From Streptomyces sp. SolWspMP-5a-2 (lineage in GTDB: Bacteria; Actinomycetota; Actinomycetes; Streptomycetales; Streptomycetaceae), in assembly GCF_900091845.1 (NCBI RefSeq), contig NZ_FMCI01000353.1, forward strand, positions 1 through 35,948: a stretch of DNA of 35,948 nucleotides. The letters run 5' to 3'. The notes under the pieces were generated by a model. The model made no database searches, was not told the DNA's origin, and saw only the letters and a list, made by a program, of their open reading frames with translations. Of the stretch, positions 15,880 to 24,228 are shown one piece after another. Position 1 is the first letter of the stretch. Every line of letters begins with the position of its first letter. A program made the translations under genes and the position numbers.

Positions 15880-18800
15880 ATGGCGCACCGGTCCAGCACA
15901 CCCGCACCCGCACGCCTGCCCCGGAACAGACGAGCGGAGCGCGAACGGGCGGCATCCGGCGGGATCGTATCCGCCATGAGCGGCGGCGCGGCAGGACGCA
16001 TCGCCGCGTTGAACGGGGAGCTGACGCTGTCGTTCCTGACCAGGATCGCCGCCCGGTACCACCTCGGGATCCGTGACGTGCTCGCCGCCGTCACCGAGGC
16101 CGGCGGCCTGCAGAACCTCACCGGGATGCTGTACCCGGACAGCGAGATCCACCTCAACGCCCAGGCACGCGACCGGGTCGCCGCACTCTGCCATGTTCCG
16201 CAGCACGTGCTCGAGCAGGCGCTGCCCGCATGGACGCGGGAAGAGCCGAGCGGAAAGTACGGGACGGGCCCGGTCGGGCGGCTGCTGCGCGGTGAGGAGG
16301 TCGTCGCCGCATGGGGGCCGGCCTGCCCCGCATGCACCGCCGCCCGTACCGGACGAGAGGCGCCCGCCCGCCGGTACCTCGCACCCGAGCAGCGCGTCTG
16401 CGCACGCCACCGCTACTGGCTCCTGTACCTGCCCCACACAGGCGGGCTGGCCGTCCCCCTCGGCCGGTGCCCGGAAGTGATCGAAGCCCAACGGCAGCAT
16501 GCCAGGCTGCTGCACCGCTCCCCCATCGGGGCGCAGGCCTTCGAGGTCGCTCGTGCCGTCACCAACTCCTGGTGGGAGCAGCCCTGGCCCCGTCAGGAAC
16601 GCGCCTGGCCGGCGCGACTCGATGCCACACGCCCGGACGGCGCCGATCCCGGCTGGTGGAAGGTGGCCGCACGCGACCTGATCAGCTATCCCGAGGCCGT
16701 CACCGTCGCACGGGTCCTGGCCAACCCCCGGTGGCAGCAGCACACTCTCGCCCAGACCCGCGTCCATCTGCCCTACCGCCTCGGCGAGATAACCGCGCTG
16801 CTGGCCGAACTCGCCGACCGGCTCGGGCGGCCCTGGCTCGCCCACCGCCTCGCGGACGTCACCCACGGGCCGCTGTTCGCCTGGGCCCACTCCTGCGTGC
16901 TCATCCACGCCGACCCGACACCCGCGGCGCAGCAGAAGCTATGGAAGGTGCATTCATCGCACCGGCCCCGCCCCCTCAGCGATCTCCTGCCCCCACCGGA
17001 ATCACGCACCGACAGCGGCCAGCCAGAACCACGGCCGGTGAAACGGCTGCGCGGCCACAGTCTCCAGGCCGAACGTGCCTTCGAGAGGAGCCTTGCGCAC
17101 GCCCGTGCCTACCACCAGCAGTTCGGGCACCTGGCCGTCCCCAAGGAAGACTCCTTCGGCGATTACCCGCTGGGCGCATGGCTGTCCAACCTGCGCACTC
17201 GCCACACCCGCGTGCCCGCCCACCAAGCCGCCGCCCTCAACGCGCTCTACCCGTGGTGGAACGCGCCCTGGAGCACGCTGTGGCAGCGCACCTGGCACCA
17301 AGCCCGCGATCACATGGAAGCCAACGGACCGCTCGAGCCCGCCCGCGGGTTCCCCACCACCAGCTACAGCCTTGGTGAATGGCTGTATCTGCAGTGCACC
17401 CGCTACCCCAGCCTCCACCCCGAACAACAACGCCTCCTCACCCACATCGGCATCGACCCTGCGGCGGCGGCCGCCGCCCACCCCCGACGGCGCAGCTACG
17501 CAGAACGCTTCCAGGTAGGCCTGGCGCATGCCCGCACATTCGCCGACGTCCACGGCAACCTCGCCGTCGTCGCCCACGCGGCGATGCACGACAGCTACCC
17601 ACTGGGTCAGTGGCTGGGCAACCAGCGCAGGGGCCGTCGCTCTGATCGCCGACCCCTGCCCGCCGACCGGGCTCAGGCCCTCGCGGACATCGATCCCTGG
17701 TGGAACCCACCCTGGGGCCTGTCATGGCAGCGCCACTACTACCGGGCTCGTGACGCCGCAGTCGGCAATCTCCTCCAGGCCGAGAACGGCTTCAGTGACC
17801 TCGCCGACTCTGGTGCCGCTGACTGGCTGTGGCGCCAGAGCGCTACGTACGACGAGCTCAGTGAGGAGCAGCGGCAGCTCCTCACCGACATCGGCATCAC
17901 TGCCGAAGTGGCACGCAGCGCCCGGGAACACGCACGGACGGCACCACCGAGACCGGCTGCCGCCCCGGCTCCCCAGACAGACAAGCCCAGCCCGGCCGGA
18001 AAGGATGCGGATCCTGCCGCTCCCACCCATCGACACCGCACACGGCGTGCCGCCGAACCCAAGCGTCCCCGCGAGCCCCGCAGCCGCCTCGGGCACCGCC
18101 CCGACCTGCGGCCGGGCTTCGAAACAGCCCTGGCACACGCCCGCGCCTACGCAGCCGAACACGGCCACCTCGCAGCCCCCCGCGACACCCGGCACGACGG
18201 CTACCCCCTGGGCATGTGGCTGTTCAGCCAGCGCAACCGCGCCAAACAACGCGCGCGCGACGGCCTGCCCCCCTCTCCCCACCTGACCGAGCTGGCCGCA
18301 ATCGACCCATGGTGGAATCCGCCCTGGAACAGCGAGTGGCAGCGCAACTACTACCGCGCCCGCGACCACACCGAAGCCGGCGAACCCTTCGACCCCGCCG
18401 CCCGCGTCCCTGCACCGAGCACCGTCCTGGGCAGCTGGATCGCCCGTGCGTGCCTCCAGTACGACCAGCTCCACCCAGACCAGCAGCACCTGCTGAACGC
18501 GATCGGCATCACCGCTCAGACAGCCGACCAGTGGCCGCCCAGCCCCCGGCCCCGGCCCCACGCCGAAGCCCTCACGCATGCCCGTACCTGGGCTGGCGAA
18601 CACGGCCACCTCTGCCCGCCGATCAAGACCGTCCAGGACGGCTTCCCCCTCGGCGAATGGCTCAACCGGCAGCGCGAGCTCGCGAAGAAACGCAGCAGCC
18701 CCTCCCCCACCCAGCGGGCCCTCGCCGTGATCGACCCCTGGTGGAACCCGCCCTGGCCCATCCTGTGGCAACGCACCTACCACCAAGCACAGGCCGATCC

Positions 18801-18909
18801 CCGCCACCCAGCAGCCCGCCACTGGGTCCAAAGCCAGCGCCGCGGCTGGCTGCTCCTGCACCCCGGCCAGCAGCACCTCCTCACCACAGCCGGACTCGTC
18901 AACGTCTGA
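15880..18909 (+). CDS. tniQ: TniQ/TnsD target selector fused to a long HA-repeat array
   Basis: A 1009-residue protein. The N-terminal ~370 residues are TniQ-like, with the zinc motif C149-P-A-C152 and C174-A-R-H177 typical of TniQ/TnsD. After a Pro-rich linker there are four repeated blocks starting near residues 396, 543, 745 and 896. Each block has an A half (ALAHARAYxxxHGHLxxP ... YPLGxWLxxQR ... IDPWWNPPW) and a B half (WQRxYYRARD ... GxWL ... LxPxQQxLLxxIGI). These are HA-type units like those in the helicase at 9114, whose version reads AIDPDWNCSWPLDWQRHY. HA units are predicted DNA binders, so this array is probably the targeting domain, in place of the usual TnsD helix-turn-helix. 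ATG 15880 follows the tnsC stop by ten bases; ATG 15976 is an alternative. Confidence 0.9.
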   Translation: MAHRSSTPAPARLPRNRRAERERAASGGIVSAMSGGAAGRIAALNGELTLSFLTRIAARYHLGIRDVLAAVTEAGGLQNLTGMLYPDSEIHLNAQARDRVAALCHVPQHVLEQALPAWTREEPSGKYGTGPVGRLLRGEEVVAAWGPACPACTAARTGREAPARRYLAPEQRVCARHRYWLLYLPHTGGLAVPLGRCPEVIEAQRQHARLLHRSPIGAQAFEVARAVTNSWWEQPWPRQERAWPARLDATRPDGADPGWWKVAARDLISYPEAVTVARVLANPRWQQHTLAQTRVHLPYRLGEITALLAELADRLGRPWLAHRLADVTHGPLFAWAHSCVLIHADPTPAAQQKLWKVHSSHRPRPLSDLLPPPESRTDSGQPEPRPVKRLRGHSLQAERAFERSLAHARAYHQQFGHLAVPKEDSFGDYPLGAWLSNLRTRHTRVPAHQAAALNALYPWWNAPWSTLWQRTWHQARDHMEANGPLEPARGFPTTSYSLGEWLYLQCTRYPSLHPEQQRLLTHIGIDPAAAAAAHPRRRSYAERFQVGLAHARTFADVHGNLAVVAHAAMHDSYPLGQWLGNQRRGRRSDRRPLPADRAQALADIDPWWNPPWGLSWQRHYYRARDAAVGNLLQAENGFSDLADSGAADWLWRQSATYDELSEEQRQLLTDIGITAEVARSAREHARTAPPRPAAAPAPQTDKPSPAGKDADPAAPTHRHRTRRAAEPKRPREPRSRLGHRPDLRPGFETALAHARAYAAEHGHLAAPRDTRHDGYPLGMWLFSQRNRAKQRARDGLPPSPHLTELAAIDPWWNPPWNSEWQRNYYRARDHTEAGEPFDPAARVPAPSTVLGSWIARACLQYDQLHPDQQHLLNAIGITAQTADQWPPSPRPRPHAEALTHARTWAGEHGHLCPPIKTVQDGFPLGEWLNRQRELAKKRSSPSPTQRALAVIDPWWNPPWPILWQRTYHQAQADPRHPAARHWVQSQRRGWLLLHPGQQHLLTTAGLVNV

Positions 18910-19440
18910 ACTCCCCCTCCGGTCAGCACCGGCACCTTCCGACTCAGGTCAATCGACCCTCAACCAGCCCGGGTCGGCGAGAACTTCGGACGTAATCTGC
19001 CCGAAGAGGTCTCAGACGGCGGCGTGATGACCGATACTGGTGGGCAGGCCTGGCGTGCCCGCACGAGGTGGCACGAGGCCAACGAGCAAAGAAAGGCGGA
19101 ACGGAAAAGGTAAATGAACCGGCTTAGGGGCTTTATTAGCAGCCTTTTTGTTAGCTGCGCTACATAGCTGGAGCCTGCCCAAAAAGCCGAAAAAACCTCT
19201 TCCGCAGAAACCGCCACACGAAACATCTAAAGCACCCCACGAGACCGAAGAACCGGTCTTTCAGGGGGCTGATAGGCCTGCCGTAAAACACCACCGGCCC
19301 GCCCGACGGCGGCGCCGGTCCTCGGCATGCCCTCACGCCACGGCGCACCTGTGCCGCCTCTCCCCGTCCCAGCCGTCCACGCACGGCTCGTTCAGGCATG
19401 AGGCGGCCCAGCCGTCACGTGCTGGAAGGGCATCCACGCG
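18910..19440. other. 530-bp non-coding/unusual stretch after tniQ; candidate right transposon end
   Basis: No firm gene. From about 19080 to 19300 the sequence is A/T rich for this window. Two segments resemble, on the opposite strand, motifs upstream of tnsA: 19119-19144 (inverted) recalls 11829-11851, and 19154-19167 (inverted) recalls 11875-11887. A plus frame from 19118 (ending in a stop far downstream) starts hydrophobic (GALLAAFLLAALHSW) and then turns Lys/Pro rich (SLPKKPKKPLPQKPPHETSK). It has several TTA codons, which are rare in Streptomyces. This could be a small membrane-protein remnant, a transposon end, or both. Confidence 0.4.
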
Positions 19441-19806
19441 ATGAACTCCTCCTCCCTCACCCCCATCACCGGCTTCCTCGCCGGACTCCCCGCCATCCTC
19501 GCCGGCGCCCTGGGCGGCGCACCCTGGTGGGCCGTCGGAGTGATTGTCATCGCGGCATACCTCGCCGTCCCCCTCACCAGCCTCATCCTCGAACACTCAC
19601 GACAACGAAAAGGAACCCTCGTCGACGAGAAATTCGCCGCCACCCTCGACCAGATAACCGACCCCGAAAAAAGAATCCAAGCCATCATCAGCTACCGGCA
19701 AGCAACAGCCCTCGCCGCCACTCCACAGCCACCGCCCGAACCACCACCAGGAGCCCTACCACCCGCCGGCCCGGGCGGCGCGGGCCAGACACCAGCATCC
19801 GCGTAG
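19441..19806 (+). CDS. small membrane protein, two spans
   Basis: A 121-residue protein with two hydrophobic segments (about 8-28, FLAGLPAILAGALGG; and about 31-52, AVGVIVIAAYLAVPLTSLIL), then a charged cytoplasmic part (LDQITDPEKRIQAIISYRQA) and a Pro-rich tail. Third-position GC is typical of the host. GGAAGG lies about eleven bases before the ATG. It sits alone between the tniQ downstream region and the remnant before the Qat operon, on the same strand as both. It resembles many unassigned two-span Streptomyces proteins; no function can be assigned. Confidence 0.6.
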   Translation: MNSSSLTPITGFLAGLPAILAGALGGAPWWAVGVIVIAAYLAVPLTSLILEHSRQRKGTLVDEKFAATLDQITDPEKRIQAIISYRQATALAATPQPPPEPPPGALPPAGPGGAGQTPASA

Positions 19807-20090
19807 ACAAGAACGCCGGGGTCTTCTCCAAGCGCACCGCACGGGTCCGGATGGAGACGAGGTCGTCGCGCCAGCACGTTCGGGTGATGCACAGGGCTCG
19901 AAGTGATGCGCCAGACGCTGGTGTCGTCCGCCTCGGCGAGCGCCGCGCCGTCCAGCACGGTCCTGCCCACGACGTAGCGTGTTTGCGTCCGGTAGTCCAC
20001 GGCCTGTGGATCCGGGGCGGGGTACTCCCTCCAGGCGGACAAGGCCTGAGGATGTTCATACGCCAGCAACGCGCAACGGCACATTGCAAC
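19800..20090 (-). pseudogene. frameshifted gene remnant
   Basis: On the minus strand one frame reads AWREYPAPDPQAVDYRTQTR, YVVGRTVLDGAALAEADDTS, VWRITS and then loses sense. A second frame continues sensibly with LCITRTCWRDDLVSIRTRAV then RLEKTPAFLST. Together they look like the C-terminal part of a conserved protein broken by a frameshift near 19900. The upstream part is missing. I do not recognise the family. Confidence 0.4.
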
Positions 20091-20129
20091 CAACCGTGGC
20101 AAAGAGGGCCGAGGGAACGTTGACGAACT

Positions 20130-20209
20130 AGGTCCCCTTTTCGGCCCTTCGCTCTAGGATCATGAACCCGCACGGTGGGGGCCGTGCGGTACGAGGTCCG
20201 GGAGGCAGC
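20130..20209 (+). promoter_or_regulatory. qat operon leader: -10-like box and ribosome site
   Basis: TAGGAT (20154-20159) fits a Streptomyces -10 box; no good -35 at normal spacing is seen. A small hairpin (CACGG/CCGTG, about 20171-20186) follows. GGGAGG (20200-20205) lies four bases before ATG 20210 and fixes the qatA start there, not at the in-frame ATG 20162. Confidence 0.45.
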
Positions 20210-22180
20210 ATGTGGTCGGACAACGAGACGGAACTGGACCTACTTGGGTTCGACTTTCTTGTGGACGAGATGGTCGTTGCTCTTACCCAACCACGGCTGC
20301 TTCCGCTAACGCTGGGTGTCATCGGCGGCTGGGGATCCGGCAAGAGCAGCTTGTTGAAGATCGTCTCGGCGGAACTGTCGTCCCTTCCAGCCGACGAGGC
20401 CGGTCACTTCGTCGTGGTCCCGTTCAGCCCATGGCAGTACGAGGGCTACGAGGACATCAAGGCTGCACTGATGGAAGCTGTTCTGACGCGCCTACAGCAA
20501 GAGGCCGAAGTCGGCAGCGCTGAGGCTGAGCAGGCTGGCCGTCTCAAGCGGATGGCTAGGAGCTTGAGACGGCCGGTGCAAATGTTGGTCGGCACAGCGC
20601 TGCCTGCTGGTGCGGCGATGGCCGCCGGTGCGCTCGACCCCAGCCTGGCAGACATGGCCTCCACCATCGCTCAGGGCGCAGTCGGCGGAATGAACCCGGG
20701 CCAAGAGCCCGACGTGGAGAGTGGCGATGAGGATTCCGCTCCTGCCGACCCAGGGGCGTTCCGGCAGCAGTTCGCCGGTCTTGTGGGCTCCCTGGATCAG
20801 GTCCGCGCCGTGATCGTGATGATCGATGACTTGGACCGGTGCCTGCCCCACACTGTCGTGGACACCTTCGAGGCAATCCGGCTCTTCCTGAACGTCGACA
20901 AGAGCGCGTTTGTGATCGCCGCCCACTCCGAGGTCGTGCAGGCTGCCATCGATCGGCGCTACCCAGGGCTCGGCCGACCGGGCACTTCTGGGCTGGGCGC
21001 GGAGTACTTGGAGAAGATGCTCCAGGTCAAGATCAGCATTCCGGTACTGTCCGCGCCGGAGGCCGAAACTTACATGCACCTGCTGCTGGCCCAACTGCAC
21101 CTTGCGCCGGAGCAGTTCACGGTGGTGACTGCAGCAGTCGCCCAGCGGAGGCGCGAGAGTGCGCTGGGAGTCGCCTTGAATGCGGGCATGGCATCGGCCA
21201 GCCTGGGGGCAGACATGCCGGCGCAGCTGTACAAAGACATGACGTGGGCCGCAGCCATCGCCCCCGTGCTCGGCGGCGCCCTGCGGGGCAATCCGCGGCA
21301 GATCAAGCGGTTCATGAACACCCTGACACTGCGCCTGGCGAGCGCCGAGCGCCGCGGCACGTCACTGGACGCTGCAGTCCTGGCCAAGCTCATGGTGTTG
21401 GAAGAGCAGTACTTGGCTGACTTCCAGAGGCTCTTCGACTGGCAGGTCCAGGCGCTGGGATCGGGTGGAGACGGCCAGCTCTTGGCCGCCGAACAATATG
21501 TACGCGACCCCGTGCCGACCGCGCAGGCAGGAGCGGACGTTCCCCCCGGGAAGCCAGCTTCCTCCACAGACCACCGTGCCCGACAGCGCTCCTCTGCCCG
21601 CCGACCATCGCGCCGGGAGGACGCCACCACGAGCGAACTGAGCGAGGAAGTGCATGCTTGGGCAGAAAAGCCGCACATCGGCGCCTGGCTTCGGATGGAT
21701 CCCGCGCTGGCCGGGATGGACCTCGGCCCGTACTTTACGTTCGCGCGGGCCAAATTGACGCTGGCTGCCAGCACCGCACTTCTGCCCGAACACATCCAGG
21801 AACTGCTTGGACGACTCCAGTCCGACGTGGCCGGCCAGCGCCGGGCAGCGGTGGGACGGGTGCAGGAGACCGTGGCTGCGGAGGATCTACCGACGCTCGT
21901 GGACCACCTGATGCAGGTGGTCCAGCGCGATCCGGCAGGTTCGGCCACGGATGGCGTGGCAGAGTTGTGCGAGCGGATTCCTGCAATTGCACGGGACGTG
22001 TGCGAGCGGCTAAAGATCATTCCCCTGGAGATCCTGCGTCCGAAAATCACCACCCTGGTGCGCCGACTGCCCGTCACCGACCCCGCCGTGGCAGCGCTGC
22101 TGGACAGTTGGGAGGCCACCGGCACCCCGGCGGGCGGCATCGTGCACCAGGCGCGCCAGCGGCGGCAAGGGAGGCGCTGA
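20210..22180 (+). CDS. qatA: QatA: KAP-family P-loop ATPase of a Qat defence system
   Basis: A 656-residue KAP-type NTPase. Walker A is GGWGSGKS (39-46). PFSPWQYEGY after the first strand is the typical KAP W-Q-Y motif. Walker B is VIVMIDDLDRC (about 200-210). Between them is the usual KAP hydrophobic insertion (about 122-165). A conserved GNPRQIKRFMNTL follows (about 363-375). The C-terminal part is helical. In Qat systems (QatA ATPase, QatB, QueC-like QatC, TatD-like QatD) this ATPase is required for anti-phage defence; the mechanism is not settled. The next three genes complete the set in the standard order, with the ORFs abutting or overlapping. Confidence 0.9.
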   Translation: MWSDNETELDLLGFDFLVDEMVVALTQPRLLPLTLGVIGGWGSGKSSLLKIVSAELSSLPADEAGHFVVVPFSPWQYEGYEDIKAALMEAVLTRLQQEAEVGSAEAEQAGRLKRMARSLRRPVQMLVGTALPAGAAMAAGALDPSLADMASTIAQGAVGGMNPGQEPDVESGDEDSAPADPGAFRQQFAGLVGSLDQVRAVIVMIDDLDRCLPHTVVDTFEAIRLFLNVDKSAFVIAAHSEVVQAAIDRRYPGLGRPGTSGLGAEYLEKMLQVKISIPVLSAPEAETYMHLLLAQLHLAPEQFTVVTAAVAQRRRESALGVALNAGMASASLGADMPAQLYKDMTWAAAIAPVLGGALRGNPRQIKRFMNTLTLRLASAERRGTSLDAAVLAKLMVLEEQYLADFQRLFDWQVQALGSGGDGQLLAAEQYVRDPVPTAQAGADVPPGKPASSTDHRARQRSSARRPSRREDATTSELSEEVHAWAEKPHIGAWLRMDPALAGMDLGPYFTFARAKLTLAASTALLPEHIQELLGRLQSDVAGQRRAAVGRVQETVAAEDLPTLVDHLMQVVQRDPAGSATDGVAELCERIPAIARDVCERLKIIPLEILRPKITTLVRRLPVTDPAVAALLDSWEATGTPAGGIVHQARQRRQGRR

Positions 22181-22894
22181 GTGGGTACCTCCACCGATCG
22201 CACCAGCGGCTCCGGCGGGGCGTGGACGCCCCTCAAACACGCGGCAACCGCCTACACCCGCGATGTCAGCCGTGGCTCCGCGCCGCGCAGCCGGGCCGCG
22301 GCCGTCCTTGCCCGCCACGTCCCGGTCCTCGGCGGATCCGCAGCCGCCTTCGCGGGCGCGGCGGCCGGGCGCAGCACAGCACAACGGCTGGGCGGCCTGC
22401 TGTCCGGGGTGGCCTCCGACGGGCTGGGCGAGGCGCTGCGCCAGGCATCACTGGGCAATCTGGTGGGCCGGGACCGGTTCGAAGTAGTTGACGAACTGGT
22501 GACGCAGTTGGCCGGGGCCGGAGGGGACCTGGACGGGCAGGCGGCTCGGGACGCGGTCTGCGATGTGCTGGAGGAGCTTTTCGGGGAGGCTGACTCCTGG
22601 GAGGAACTGGAACACCAGGCCGCCAGCCGGAACGATGTGGAACGGCTACTCGAACTGTTCTTGACGCACTACATCTACAACCGGGTACCAGTGGTGGCCG
22701 AACGGCTTGGCACCATCGCCGCCCCGGAAGCAGCACGCCGCGCGGACCGGCAGATGCGCCAGATCATCGAGGACTGCGTGGCCATCGAGCTGCCGATGGA
22801 CCCGTTGAGCGTGGATTGGTCGGGCCCGGGCGGCCGTGCCCTCGTCGAGAGCGCTGTGGAACTGGCTTACCAGGCGTTGGAGGAACTGGCATGA
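22181..22894 (+). CDS. qatB: QatB: accessory subunit of the Qat system
   Basis: A 237-residue protein with GTG start directly after the qatA stop. The N terminus is basic and Gly/Ser rich, followed by an Ala/Gly-rich segment (VLGGSAAAFAGAAAGRSTAQ) and then a long helical part (WEELEHQAASRNDVERLLEL, FLTHYIYNRVPVVAERLG). No enzymatic motif is visible, as expected for QatB, which is identified mainly by its place between the ATPase and the QueC-like gene. The stop overlaps the qatC ATG (ATGA), so expression is coupled. A partner or scaffold role is an inference. Confidence 0.82.
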   Translation: MGTSTDRTSGSGGAWTPLKHAATAYTRDVSRGSAPRSRAAAVLARHVPVLGGSAAAFAGAAAGRSTAQRLGGLLSGVASDGLGEALRQASLGNLVGRDRFEVVDELVTQLAGAGGDLDGQAARDAVCDVLEELFGEADSWEELEHQAASRNDVERLLELFLTHYIYNRVPVVAERLGTIAAPEAARRADRQMRQIIEDCVAIELPMDPLSVDWSGPGGRALVESAVELAYQALEELA

Positions 22895-24228
22895 CGCAGT
22901 TCACGGTGCGCACCGAGGACTTCGATGATCCGGCACCGCCGGACGGGGTACTGCTGGACCTCATGCCTGGCTCGCCCAAGGCCACGATGCAGGCCGGCCT
23001 CGGGCTGTTCAGGTCCTTTCAGCCCACCCGTCCGGCAGCCGATCTGATGGTCATGGCGTTCGGCGCATACGTCACCGACAGAGTGAGCGAGCGAAGCCGT
23101 ACCGAGGACGCATGGACGCGCGATCTAACCCTCAGCTTCCCGGCACAAAACGCCGACGCCTGGCCGGTTGAGGCATCGCAGGAGATGCTGCGGTTCCTGA
23201 CCGGCGACCGGTGGACTCTGCATCCGCGTTCCCAGCAGTCTCCACCCTTGCGGCGCGCATCGGACGACGTCCAGGGTCAGGTCGCTGCAGAGGGTGTATG
23301 TCTGTTCTCAGGCGGCCTGGACTCCCTGTGCGGGGTGATCGACCTGCTGGAAGGGAATCCCGAGCAGCGCCTGTACCTCCTGTCGCACTACGAGGGCGGC
23401 CAGACACCACGAGCGCAGACCCGTCTATTCCGGCAACTGCGCGCCCACTACGGGCCGCGCGTGGTCTCCCTGCGTCTTTTCCTGCGGCCCGCGCCTGCCC
23501 AGCCACTCCAGGCCAGAGCACTACCCCACGCCCGTGAAACCACCACCCGATCACGGTCGTTGATGTTTTTGTCCACCGCCCTGGCGATCGCTTCCTCGAT
23601 CAGTCCACACGTTCCCGTCTATCTGCCCGAGAACGGCTACATCGGCGTCAACGTGCCCCTCACCCGTGCCCGGGCCGGGAGCCTCAGCACCCGCACCACC
23701 CATCCGCACTACCTCGCGCTGCTCGAGCAGGCCAAGGAAGCGATCGGCGTTCCCAACCCCCTGATCAATCCCTACCGCCTGAAAACCAAAGGCGAGATGC
23801 TCACCAGCAGCCGGAACCAGCCCCTTCTGCGCGAACTCTCCCCGGAAAGCATTTCCTGCTCCCACCCCGAGGCCGCCCGCTACGCCGAACGCGCACAGGG
23901 CAACTGCGGATACTGCTTCCCCTGTCTGATCCGACGGGCATCAATGGCCAAAGCCGGCTGGGATCGGGCCGAGCACTACGCATGGGACGCACTGACCGAT
24001 CCTGAACTCCTGGATCCGGCCTCCGGCCGCAGCGCCGACCTGCGTGCTGTTCTGGCCGGCACCGGCCCCGGCCGACCTTCCAGCGACATCCTGCGCAACG
24101 GTCCACTGCCCCGCGGCGAACGCACCGCGTACATCGACGTCTGGCGGCGCGGAACCGCCGAGGTCCGCACCTGGCTCACCGCCGGCGCCCGAGGGCAGCT
24201 CGCACAACTACTGGAACACCACACGTGA
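22891..24228 (+). CDS. qatC: QatC: QueC-like PP-loop enzyme of the Qat system
   Basis: A 445-residue protein with the PP-loop pyrophosphatase signature LFSGGLDSLCGV (SGGLDS at 140-145), used by QueC and related enzymes to adenylate substrates. Near residues 325-350 is a Cys cluster (ISCSHPEAA ... GNCGYCFPCLIRR) that matches the zinc-binding CGxCxxC of QueC. It is longer than QueC (about 230 residues), with an N-terminal extension of ~130 residues and a C-terminal tail, as in defence-linked QatC. QueC makes the 7-deazaguanine precursor preQ0; whether QatC modifies a base, nucleotide or protein is not shown here. It overlaps qatB by four and qatD by four bases. Confidence 0.9.
   Translation: MTQFTVRTEDFDDPAPPDGVLLDLMPGSPKATMQAGLGLFRSFQPTRPAADLMVMAFGAYVTDRVSERSRTEDAWTRDLTLSFPAQNADAWPVEASQEMLRFLTGDRWTLHPRSQQSPPLRRASDDVQGQVAAEGVCLFSGGLDSLCGVIDLLEGNPEQRLYLLSHYEGGQTPRAQTRLFRQLRAHYGPRVVSLRLFLRPAPAQPLQARALPHARETTTRSRSLMFLSTALAIASSISPHVPVYLPENGYIGVNVPLTRARAGSLSTRTTHPHYLALLEQAKEAIGVPNPLINPYRLKTKGEMLTSSRNQPLLRELSPESISCSHPEAARYAERAQGNCGYCFPCLIRRASMAKAGWDRAEHYAWDALTDPELLDPASGRSADLRAVLAGTGPGRPSSDILRNGPLPRGERTAYIDVWRRGTAEVRTWLTAGARGQLAQLLEHHT

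Noticed and set aside
19114..19167. 17-codon peptide starting at ATG 19114
   Set aside because: Too short, overlaps a more protein-like frame and a candidate transposon-end motif; no independent support.
11763..19440. CRISPR-associated (CAST-type) Tn7 element
   Set aside because: No cas genes, no repeat-spacer array, and TniQ is long with HA repeats, not the short Cascade-linked form.
11763..19440. Target-site duplication of the transposon
   Set aside because: Looked for matching 5-base flanks around the candidate ends and found none that I can defend.
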